Shown here piece by piece: positions 31,701 through 43,700 of a stretch of DNA of 64,000 nt. Position numbers and translations under genes: made by a program. The notes beneath the pieces are model-generated. The model had not been told where the DNA came from. It searched no databases and was given only the letters and a program-made list of their open reading frames with translations. The DNA is from Crocodylus rhombifer (taxonomy: Eukaryota > Chordata > Crocodylia > Crocodylidae), in NCBI GenBank assembly GCA_038503035.1, contig JAVSML010020371.1:1-64000 (forward strand). Direction: 5' to 3'. Position 1 is the first letter of the stretch, and every line of letters starts with the position of its first letter.

Positions 31701-34700
31701 CTAAGAGGAATTGAGGAGGATGAAACTGAGAGGCCGCTGGAAGAAGGACGCTTCTTGCAATAGCTTCGCTCTGTGCAGCCTTACATCTGAGCTTGAGGAG
31801 CAAGAGTAGCCTGGTAGGAGAGGGCTGTGCTGCCAATGGCAGTGACTGCTGATGTTCACATAGCTGCTTGCTGCCTTCTGTACAACCTGCAAAGGCAGCT
31901 GAGAAAACCCTCCCAACAGGTGGGAGGCAGGGGCAGGGGCATCCAGGATGCCTCCAGCGGCTTGCAAGATGGCTGCACCTCAAAAACTATCAACTGTGGT
32001 ATGCAAGCAGGGGTGTCTTGCACCCATTTTTGGAGATAATGCTTTGGGTGTGTGCCATCATGCCCCGGGGGCTGGGTCCGGTGGGCATATGTGCATAGCT
32101 CTCTGCTATCGGGGTTGGCTTAATTAATTCTGAAGAGAATGATGAGTGCCCATCTGTAGGAAGGGAAGCCAACGCCCTGCTTCTGTAAAAGGTTGTTAAT
32201 CTGTGATCAAGAGATCCCAGGTAGACAGCATACCCTTCCTGGCCTAAGTGGGTTCCTTGTGTAGGGCCTGGCACACAGACTTTGAGTCTGTCAGAGATCT
32301 GGGAGTTTTATAAACAGCAACTCTCTGCCTGACGGGTGGGAGCCTAAAGAGGATCCCCATCTTCCCTGGTGAGTGCTGTGAAAGAGAGAGAGTCTTTCTC
32401 TCTGCAAGAGAGTAGGTGCATCTCCATGGGCAGTTAATGCACAGAAATCAACTCAAAGTGCTCTGAAGTTTGAGAAAACACAGGCACAGCATCTATATGT
32501 GCACTTAGGATAGCAGCAATTTGAGCCAGGGGAGAGCAGCCCCAGGCTGGCAAGGGGCACTGAGGGCCAGCCCTGGGCTCTGGGTGGCAACGGAGGGGCT
32601 GGCCCCCAGCTGGCTGGGCTGGCCAGGCACTATTTACACTTGCATTTACACTTGCATTTAATGGCATGACAGTACTGTCCCCAACACTACTATCTTATGG
32701 CAGAGTTCATTGGTTTGCTGCACCCTGATACCAGCACACCTGTAAACCGTGATGCTTTACTGCAGAACTAATTACTCAACAAAGCGCATGCATAGATGCG
32801 CCCTCTCTCTCTTTCTCTGCCAGAGAGATGCTAAGAGAGAAGGAAGACTTGCTGACAAAACTTGGAGCTGTTGGTTGATTCATTGTGACTGTGGCTGGAG
32901 TGGGAGGAGAGAAGGAGCTCGGCTTGCGCTGCATGCTGTGAAGCGTCGCCAGCTGAGGGAGGCGATGGCTTGCTGTGAATCGGTGAGCTTGAGTGGGTGA
33001 GTTCCCCCAAGTGTAGTACTGAGGCCGGGGAGCCTGTGGCTGTTGGGTGTGCAAGGGTGTGCTAAGTGGCCGAAGTGGAAGCTTTGCCTGTTTATTGCCT
33101 GTTGGCTGCCTTTACCTCTATATTGTAGTAAGACTGGAGTAGTGTATCACGGTGGCCCAGGGAATATGCAACAAGTAAGGCTTCTTTGGTGACATCTTTT
33201 ATTGGACCAACTGTCTAGCTGGGAGAAGTGTCAGATGAGCTCTTTTTTTGTACCCGAAGGCTCGTCTGCCATCTCCCCCAGCTATGCAGCAAGTCAAATA
33301 AAATGTGTGTTGCCCAAGAAACCCTTGTTTCTACATCTCTGTATCTACTTAGTCGCAGTGAGGCTCTGCTGTGTCCCTGCAAGCCCCTTCTCAGCCAGTT
33401 CCCTGGTGACCCTGAGCTCTCTGTTCTCAGCCTTGGGGCCCTTTGCCTTCTCTTCCCTGAGAAGGCAAATACCCCCTGCTCCTGTGCCCTCCTCTCAGAA
33501 GCCTCCACTGGTTCACTGAAGGGTTCCTCTTAGGTTCCCAGGATGACCAGCCATCAGGCTGGACTAACGCTGGTGCTTGTGAGGGCCTGGACATCTGCGG
33601 TGCTGTCCCTGGAAGGGAAGGAGAATAACAAGCCATCGTTGTTCATTCCCATCCTACCCTGCCACTGTGGGATGCCTCCTCAGAGCCACCATCCTAGGAG
33701 ACCCTGAGCATGGTCCCTCTGCCTTTCCTGTCAACTGCATAATAACAGAGATGTAGGGAGCCTCTGGCTCGTGGAGGTTATTCCTAGTGGGTGGCGGTGG
33801 TTGCATAAGGCAGAGGTGGGACCTGCTGGGCTCCACTTCATCTCACGTGAAGGAGATGTTTGGGGTCAGGGGCTCTGGAAGCAGAGGTCAGGCTTCAGCT
33901 AAGGGTGGCTGCAGCACAAAGGGCCCAGAAGCAGCGGGTGGGCTGGGGTGGAGCTGTGTGCTGGTCCCCACCAGTAGCATGGGGCTGGGGCTAGCGGCGC
34001 CAGCAGCCAGAAGGAGTCACCGCTGCTTCGGGCTGCCCAGAAATGCAGTCCAGCCACAGAGCCATCCCAGCCCTGCTGCGTACCCAGGGGCGGCAGGATG
34101 TGCCACGGGCTGAATGGCACCTGGGCCAGGCAGGACAGAGGAATCTGACGCGGGCCAGACAAGGTGGGATACCTCTGCAGGCTGGATCTGGCCCAGGGGC
34201 CATATTTTGCCCACTCCTGGTTTAGCTCCATCGTCTTTGCAACCCTCCTTCAAGTAGTTAAAGGCTGCTATTAAATCCCTCCCTCAGTCTTCTCCAGGCT
34301 AAATCAGCCCAGTTCCCTCAGCCTCTCCTCACAAGTTGTGTCCCCCAGCCCCCAAACTGTTTTTGTTACCCTCCGCTGGACTCTCTCCAGCTTGTCCACA
34401 TCTTTTCTATAGTGCAGGGCCCACAACTGGACACAGGACTCCAGATGTGGCCTCCCCAGTGCTGAGTAGAGGGGAAGAATCACTGCCCTCCATCTGCAGG
34501 CAACGCTCCTACCGATGCAGCCCAGGATGCCTTTAACCTTCTTGGCAACAAGGGCACACTGCTGGCTCATATCCATCTCATTGTCCACGGTCACCCCCAG
34601 GTCCTTTTCTGCAGAGCTGCTGCTCAGCCGATTGGTCCCCAGCCTGCACTGGTGCATGGGATTGTTCTGTCCTACGTGCAGGACTTTGCACTTGTCCTTG

Positions 34701-37700
34701 TTGAACCTCATGAGACTCCTTTTGGCCCAATCCTCCAATTTGTCTAGGTCACTCTGAATCCTAGCCTGACTTTCCAGCATATCTGCTACACTCCCTGTTT
34801 TGATATCATCCATGAACTTGCTGAGGGTGCACTCTATGCCATCTTCCAGGTCGTTGATGAAGATATGGAACAAAACCAGCCCCAGGACCGACCCCTGGGG
34901 CACTCCACTTGATACTGGCTGCCAACTAGACACTGAGCCATTGATTACCACTCTCTGAGCCTGATGCTCCAGCCAGTTTGCTATCCACCTTACAGTCCAT
35001 TCATCCAGCCCGTACTTCCTCAGCTTGCTTGCAAAAATGTTGTGGGAGACTGCATCAAAACCCTTGCTGAAATCAAGGTACACCACATGCACTGGTCTCC
35101 CTACATCCACAGAAGCAGTCATGTCATCACAGAAGGTTTGGACAGGCACGACTTGCCCCTGGTGAATCCATGCTGACTGTTTCTAATCACCTTCTCCTTC
35201 AAGTGCTTAGAAATGGATTCCTTGAGGATCTGTGCCATAATTTTTCCAGGGACTGAGGTGAAGCTGACTGGTCTGTAGTTCCCTAGATCCTTCTCCTTCC
35301 TGATCCTTGAGACAAAACCACAAGGAAATACAGCACCAGCCAGCAAAGATGTCCGCAGGTGGGATGGGTAGCCAATTAATAGTGCAAGTGGCACTAGCTG
35401 ATTGGCAGATCCTGTCAATTTTCGTCTTAAAGTCACCCTGTAAGCTGACTTAAGCAGCTAATTCCTGCCAGAGCTTCAGCCTTCTGCTTTCTGCAGTGCC
35501 TGCAATATTGCTCAGAGCACCTCGACTCTTAGCAGCCATGAAATGGATGGGAGCTCCTCAGTTTCCAGGCTGCTAAGAACACCCTGCTAGCAGTGGTTGA
35601 GATGGGCTACGGGGATTAATTGCCCACCCCAACTATGTTTTTTATGGCAGTTTTTTGATTGCCACATATGTCTGCTGTACAGACAGCTGCTATTTCCAGC
35701 GGCAAGGGAGAGCCCAGCCAGATATGTGCTACTGGGCGTGTCTACACATGTTTTTACCCGTGCACTACGTTAAGCTTAGACATATACGGCAATTTAGGTG
35801 CTCATCTACATGTGCACTTGCTAATGTGCATTAATGCAGGTGTGTAGAATGACTTGGGACTAAAGTTAGTCTCAAGTCAATGAACACACATCAAGTTAAT
35901 GCTCATTAGTGCATCTACATGTTTGTTAATGTGATTTAGCTATTCATGCATAATTTTGATACTTGGTTTATGCAGGTATCAAATTTTTAGGCTTTAATAG
36001 CTTTAAATCACCATTTTTAAGGTGCATTAAGGGCACACACGTGTAGACACGCCCTTAATACACCTTAATGTGCTAATGTACATTAAATGTGCACATGTAG
36101 ACACGCCCACTGTCACTCACCAGAATGGTCCCTTCTACCGTCCTGCCTGGCTGCAGGGTATTGCTGCCTGTTTGAGAGCTCGGATCAAGGCAGCTCTGCC
36201 TTGTGGTGGCAGGGTCCCATTTTGCATCCTTTGCAGACATGATCAACGTTAGCCGTGTCATTAACGTTGCTCTGCAATACGTTTTAGGCCTCCAGGGAAC
36301 TTGCTTTGTTCATTGTGAGACGTTGCCTGCTTCTAGTGGCTTAATGCTGCTGTGTGTTTCTTTGAGTAGATTAAAAAAAAAAAGTGAAGCCTGTCAGTGC
36401 ATTTCTTCAATCAGCAAAAAGCCCTTTTGAAGATTCGTGTTGATTTAAAAAGGGCTTGCTAAGCAGTTACTGAAAAACAAGTGCCGTGATGAGATTTATG
36501 TGGATAACAAGCCCGCACTGATGAACTGGATTCATTTCCAGCACGACTGAAATGCGGTACTTGCTTTGTAACAGAGCTGTAGGATGTTCAGCTCCCCATA
36601 AACTTAACGGCAGATCTGCACGTTCTTGTTGGTAGCCAGCACAGATGCAAGGCGAGCAGATGCCCTCTGGGATAGGCACGGTTGTGAGGGGCAGAGTTGG
36701 AGCAGTAGGCTGACCCATAAGAAGCTGACAGTGGCATTGTGGCTGTTTTTTGAGTATGTGGCACAAGAAACCAATTGGTTCCATCAGAAGGGTGGGAGAG
36801 AGTCCCAGGGGAGGAAGTGGCAGTGTCCAGAAGGTCATGAGCATGCTGTAGCTAGCATGCACAGTTTGCAGTGGCCGTTTGCACCCCGTTGAGCATGCGG
36901 AGGGATGTTGTAACTTGGGGCACGGGGAGCAGAACTTGGAAAAGGTGCTCACTCAGCCACCCATGACAATGCTGTCCAGCCTTGGGAGCAGACTCGCATT
37001 GCTGGTACATCTCAGTGCGTGATACCAGTCACCTATGACAAAGACAAGTGCAGCAGTGCTTACTAGTCTCCTTTGCAGTGCTGCTGGCAGCCTGAGAACC
37101 TGCGGAGCAGGAAAGTTGGGGACATGCGTGTCCACGTTGGCTTGTGTGGGCCTCATTCAGGCTCTCGCCTGTGAGGCATGCTTTTGTGGGTGGAGTGCCT
37201 GGGTCTTGGCCCTTGACTGAAGTCCAAGTCCGGGCTGGAATCCTCTCTAGGGTCCCATCCAACTCCTTGTACTGTGGGCAGGTTGTGGGAGTGCTGCTGG
37301 AGGCCTGGGGGGTTTTTTTTTAGCCTTTTTGCTCTCTCAAGCCATCCTCTTATCCTTGGCTTTGGTATGGTGCTGCCCAGCATCCCAGTTGTCAGCCATT
37401 GGCTATTGCCATGGCACTTTCCTACAGTCTGCTGTCATTTCTGTGTCTGGACCCCAAGGCTTCCTGAACTCCATCTCCTCCAGGGGATGAGGAGGTTCCA
37501 CACTTCTGCCCAAGTCAAGTTGGAAGCATGGCGGCGGGTTTATGTTTTTTAGGTAGGAAGAGCTGGTAGATGTGCTTGTTAGATGGGTGACTCGTGGTTT
37601 ATGTGGGTGCACAGAGATAGGACCTGGCTGTATACAACATGGAAACCAGGAGGTGATAGTTGGTCACTACGACCTCAGGGCAGTAGATTCTGCACAGATA

Positions 37701-40700
37701 AAGGCTGGTCCACTGGAGAAGGGCACCGAGCAGCATGGGAAGGGGGCTGGAGGACCACCAGTCTGCTTTGGAGCACAGGTATGACCATGTGAATGTGATG
37801 TGACAGACTCCAGTGTGAAATTTCTCCTGATTTCTGCCAAGACTTAACTCGGGAGCAAGTCACCAGTGATACCAGTGTGAGGTGTCACATGGATGTCCAC
37901 ACAACCCGGTTTCCACTGAAGTCAAGCCCTGCCCCTTCCCTTACACTGCCTTCCACAGCTCAGGAGCAAGCCCTGATGGGAAAATTGCTAGTGACAGCTG
38001 AATGGACAAGGCCTTCAGTTTTCCAGCTGAAATCAGCTTGTAGCAGCAGCTTGGGCTCTCCTTTGTGTTATTGGCCAATGGTAGGAAACCTTAAAGTTGT
38101 GCTAGGCAAGGTTGAGCCATGTTTCTTGCACTTGGCAGAACTCTAATACAATCTGAGACCTCTTAGCACCTTCTGATCCTGATCATCCTGCACAAAGAAT
38201 CCCCATTGCGAATTAACTATGACTTCCCTATTGCATGAGAATTTTTGGAATATGTGGGACCTACGTGTGTGTGTCTTTCTTTCTGATATCTTTGATCACC
38301 ATCTGATCTGCTGCAACAGTTGTGGGGTCTCCTCTTTAAGCTCTTTTGTTCCATGTCTTTCAGGGGAGATTCACCCTGCTGCGGGACACCAGGACAGATG
38401 GCAGCTTCCTGGTGCACCACTTCCTCTCTTTCTACCTCAAAGGTAGGTGAGGAGGTGGAATACAACAAAGGACTTACAATTTCTCTCCCTTTGGATGGAG
38501 GTTCTCTCACAAGTGAGGCCTGTCAGTGGGGTAAAGCAGCAGTGGCAGCTTGTGATTAGTGGGAGAGTAGGGATTGGCATTCATTGGCTCTTGTCTACTC
38601 CCAGGGCATGTAATCTCTCTGGGGTTTGGTTTTTTACTCCGCAAAGTCAGGTACTGCTTTGCCAGCAGGAATGCTGCACAGGTAGGTGAATGCTGTAAAA
38701 CCCTCTGACTCCTTGGGGCTGGAAGGTATGTAGATATCAGTGCCATCATCCACCATGCTCCCTTTTATGCTATAATAGCCTGGGGTACCCAAATTCCCTT
38801 TTTATACAGAAACAAGATGACTTAGGCTTTCCCTCCTCTGGTGGTTCCTTCTGCTAATATTTTGTCTGATAAGGTTGGTCTAATTGAATTGTTTTAAATA
38901 CTGTGGAGATCCCTGGATTCTTCCAGACCTCTTGTGACAAAGCTGTAAGCCTATGGTAAATCTCTGCATTGCTTTCATAGGCACACCTCTGGGACTTCAG
39001 ACAGCAGCATATTCAAATGCACCACACTGGGCATGTCTACATGTGCATTTAAGTGTGCATAAATTTAATGCGCATTAAGCAGGTTTGAGCAGATGTCGAC
39101 ACATGCAGGCGTTAAAGTGTATTAATGCATTAACATTAAAGTTAGTCCCAAGTCAGTCCCCGCACACAGCGTTAATGCACATTACCGCGTCTGCATGTGC
39201 GTTAATGCACCTTAACTATTCACACTTAAATTTGATACCTGCATTTGTAGGAATCAAATTTAGGCATGATTAGCCCAAAATCACAATTTTTAAAGCACAT
39301 TATGGGCGTGCATGTGTAGATGCACTCCCTAATACGCCTTAAATTTAGGCTAATGTGCCTTAAAGTGTCTTGTGTAGATGCGCCCACTGGTTCTCACAGG
39401 TGATCTGATCTGGAGGCAAGGCTGGTGAGCTGATCTGTGGTGCAGAGCCAATGTCACTATATACTTCCATTCAGGAGGTAGCATGGGGTGGGTAGGGCAG
39501 GGTATTGGAGCAGGCTGCTGGCTAGCTCAGTACATTGGCCATGTGTTATGTGCAGTGTGACTATGGGGACTGGCTTTCTCAGCCTGCGCGGGTATGTAGC
39601 TTGCTCTGAGACAGTACGGTTGCAGGCATGTTGCTGAAGGGCAGATCTCACCAAACTCTTGTTGCACTTGCTGAGTGTTTTGAAAATAAGGGCCACAGAA
39701 GTGCATCTTGACCTTGGCGTTGTGCAGACTTTCCACTCTGGCTTTCTTGCCCCTTTCTTCTGACTGTGCTCCTGCCCAGCACTACGGCCTCACCTTGGCT
39801 GTTGGAGGTTCACCAGTGATAGACAGTTATTGCACCACATGTTGTTCTCTTGTTAACTTCAGCAGTGATGCAGATAAAGAAGTTACTCAACCTTTAACTG
39901 TGCTGGGTGCTATATGAACACTTGCATTGGTAGGAATTATGTATCAGTACCCTTCAATCCTGACCAGAAACCAGAAATAAATTGCAGCATGCCACACATT
40001 CAGACCAGTTATAGGGCCACCAAATGGCAAACAAGCCACAGAGATGTTCCAGATATAATGGAGAGTTGCATATGATGTGGAACATCTTTGTGGTTGGATT
40101 ATATGCCTCCTTTAATAACAAGTGTGGCATGTGTGTCTAGACCCTAGTCCTTCCCAGGGCCAATGCTGCCAATGAGCTGCTTGTTGGGATTGGTCATGGC
40201 AGCGCTGGGACATGGTTTGACTTGAACCGGGACATGTTTTGGGTCTGAGGAATTTTATTTCTATTCCCAGAAACTGAACATCTTGCCATATGCATCTGGC
40301 ATGGCAGGATGCACACTTTGTGGGATGATAGCAAACTCCTTTCTGGTAGCTCCTCACCATCTCAGGTGGGGAGAACTAACTCCACGCACTCCCAAACTTG
40401 AAGATGGCATTTCTGATGGCTGCTGCAATGTTTTTGGATTCCCTTGTCACCCCAAACCTGCATTTGTCTGTCACCTTCATAAGACTTTAATTTATTACAG
40501 TTTCTCATTTATTATCAAATCTGTCGTGATGAGCTTTAAATGAGGCCCGTGTGTGTGTGCCCCAGAAGAGCCAAACTAGAGAGTCCAAGAGCTATTAGCA
40601 CTTCATCGGAAAAGACAGTGTGCACCACTGTCTTTATTTCAAAGCTCCTGTTTGGACAGACTGTCCACTAGTAGAAATGCCAAGGGTTCTCCCAGCAGCA

Positions 40701-43700
40701 GAGTTAGGGGGAAGAAAGGGAAGTGTCGCAGAGTTAGGGGGAAGAAAGGGAAGTGTCNNNNNNNNNNGAAGAAAGGGAAGTGTCGCAGAGTTAGGGGGAA
40801 GAAAGGGAAGTGTCTCTCTCTTTAAGCCATTTTTAAAAATTCTTTACTAGGCAAAAATCTCCTTAAATGTTTTAAACCCATCTGAACTCTGCAGCCACAC
40901 TCCAGCAGATGGTACAAGGCTCTTTGCAGCCTCTTCACCCTCCCTCAGGCCTCTTTTGATAGGCTTTAGGCATCTAATTTTTCCTTTGCTTTTGCTGCAT
41001 TGGAAACACTTCGATGATGATGATATGTGTGTGCATGATCACAGTGACAATGTGTCTTTTGTTATTTCCCAGCTGGCTGTAAAGTCTGTTTTGTGGGCCT
41101 GATCCAGTCATTCAGTCACTATAACGTCGTAGCACAAAAGCTGGTAAGTCTCTTGGAGTCTAATGATGATAACGGTGGGGTGGCTCTGGATGAAGTGTGA
41201 CAGTCCATGCCTGAGCAGCAGTATTAGGGCTTATGACCTGAGGAGGCTACAACCGCTAGAGGGCAGCATCACCTCTTTTTCATGGATATCTCAACTTGTC
41301 TCCCGCTGCCTTCTCCTGAAACCATGCATGTGATATTCTCGAGGTATGAATTTTTCTTTAGGCCTCCCAAAAGCCATCGATCATAGCCCTTTGCTTTGCA
41401 TGGCCCTGATTCTGGGGAGCGTTGGGCCTGTTAAACTTGTTTGGGAGGGAGTGGAAGACTTGTCACGGCACTGGATTGAGCGTTCTTGACCTGCTCCTTT
41501 CCATCAGAGAGTAGATTTGCCACTTGGCCCTCTTCTATTCCAGGCTTTGCTCTTTGGGTGTTGAGGTGTCTAAGCCCTGTTGTCTTCGGAGAGGAATGTG
41601 TGAATGGCACAAAGAGCTAGCATCAGCTGGAGTCCTGTGTCCAGTTCTGTGCGCCCCACTTCAGGAGGGATGTGGACAACATGGTGAGGGTCCAGAGGAG
41701 GCCACCCACATGATCCGAGGACAACAGGGCAGACCCTACAGTGAGACGCGGGACCTGAACCTGTTCAGCCTTCACAAGAGGAGGCTGAGGGGGGACCTGG
41801 TGACTGTCTATAAACTCACTAGGGGGGACCAGAAGAGTTTGGGAGAGACATTGTTTCCCCAGCGCCACCCCCCTGGCATAACAAGGAATAATGGCCACAA
41901 GTTGTTGGAGTGGAGATTTAGATTAGACATCCGTAACAACTACTTCACGGTCAGGGCGGCTGGGATCGGGAACCAACTTCCAAGGGAAGTGGTGCTGGCT
42001 CCTACACTGGGGGTCTTTAAGAGGAGGCTAGATGTACACCTTGCTGGGGTCAACGGGTGCAGCTCCCTGATGCTCAGTGGGGTTGCATCTGTCAACTCCG
42101 AGGTTCAGTTTGACGCTATATGTTGGAGCCTGATGGGTTTTTCAGGACTGCTTATATCAGTGATTCTCAGTGCCTTGAGATCCTTTCCAGAGTCCAGTGG
42201 AGGGCAACAAAAATGGTTCAGGAACTGGAGCACGTGACTTGTGAGGAGACGCTGAGGGAACTGGGTTGACTTAGTCTGCAGAAGCGATGACTGAGGGGGA
42301 TTGAATAGCAGCCTTCAGCTTCCTGCAGGGGGTTGCCAAGAGGATGGAGCTGGACTGTTCTCAGTGGGGCAGATGACAGAACAAGGAGCAATGGGCTCAA
42401 ACTGCAGCAAGGAAAGTTGAGGTTGGATATTAGGAAGACTTTTCTCACAAGGAAGGTAGTAAAGCACTGGAACAGGTTACCCAGAGAGGTGGTGCAATCT
42501 CCATCCTTGGAGGTGTTGAAGACCCAGCTTGACAAAGCCTTGGCTGGGATGATGGAGTTGGGGCTGGTCCTGCTTGAAGCAAGGGGTTGGAGTAGATGTG
42601 ACCTCCTGAAGTCCCTTCCAACCCTCACAGTCTGTGATTCTATGATTCACAAGATAAACCCCAAGATTTCAAATAAGAATCCAGTGTGTTAAAACCATTC
42701 TGCCTGCTGTGGTTGTTCTGAGTTCTTTGAAAAAGAAGAGTTGTTTTGACTCCAGAAAAAAAGCTTGTTTTTTTTTTTACTCCAGAAAAATACTAAAACT
42801 GAGAGCTGGCATTTTCCAAAGGTCCTTGAGTCTAACAAGGTGGAAACCCACTGGTTTAGATGATCTGCTTTCCATGGTTCTGAAGGCAGCAAAACAGATG
42901 TTAACTGCTGCCATGTAAGCAAGGACACAATTGCTGCACAGGTGTCTGACAACTGTCTGTATGGTGGGGTCAGACCAGGAGGACTCTTTCTTGAGAGAAG
43001 AAAAGTGAGAATGGTGCAATGCGAATTGCCCTTTGCAGGTTCCCAACACCCCTCTCTGGCTCCACTGATGTTCATGGGTGTTCACAGGCCATTTTTCTTT
43101 CCTCGTTAGCTGATTCTTAGCTACACTATGCTAATTTAGAGCTCTCTTAATTTTCCCTCTTAAATCATGGTCTCTCCAGCTCCTGGTGTGCTTGTATGCC
43201 CACAACAAGCCCTGACTGGCATCACAGCTGTAGTGAGTACTGCTTTGCCAGTTTTCTAGATCTCTCCGCATTATTTTATTGCAATGAAAGTCCATATCTA
43301 AGCCCCTGGTGGCCGGGTGAGATTGTGATGATGCAACACAGTCGTTCTGGGGAACTTGTGTTAACAGCGAGCTAGAAGACTTTATCAAATCAGAGTAATG
43401 TAGCCAGACTTTGATCAACTTTTATGTGAGGATAATCGAGCACTTTGCTAACACCAGTGAATTGTCTCACAGTGCCCTGGGGAAGCGGGCAAGAAGTATG
43501 CAAATTTTATAGATGGGGAACCTGAGGCACATGCTGGGTAAGGGATGTCCCCGCGCTCTACACGTAAGTAACAGAGGCCAGATTCTGTAGCTCTCAGTCT
43601 TCCTATTCAGCTGATTTTTCCAAGAAAAAAGAGGAAACCATTGTGCTGTTCCACCTTCCTCTAGTTTTGCTTAAACAGAAGGTCCCAGACACTGTCTCTC

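Noticed and set aside
40620..40850. ORF with repeating [10 protein letters not shown] units
   Set aside because: It is simply the 30-bp intronic minisatellite, whose length is a multiple of three, and it runs through the N gap.
41524..42237. 237-codon ORF in ELP6 intron 3
   Set aside because: Most of it (from about 41625) is CR1 ORF2 C-terminus, so it is a transposon remnant rather than a host gene.
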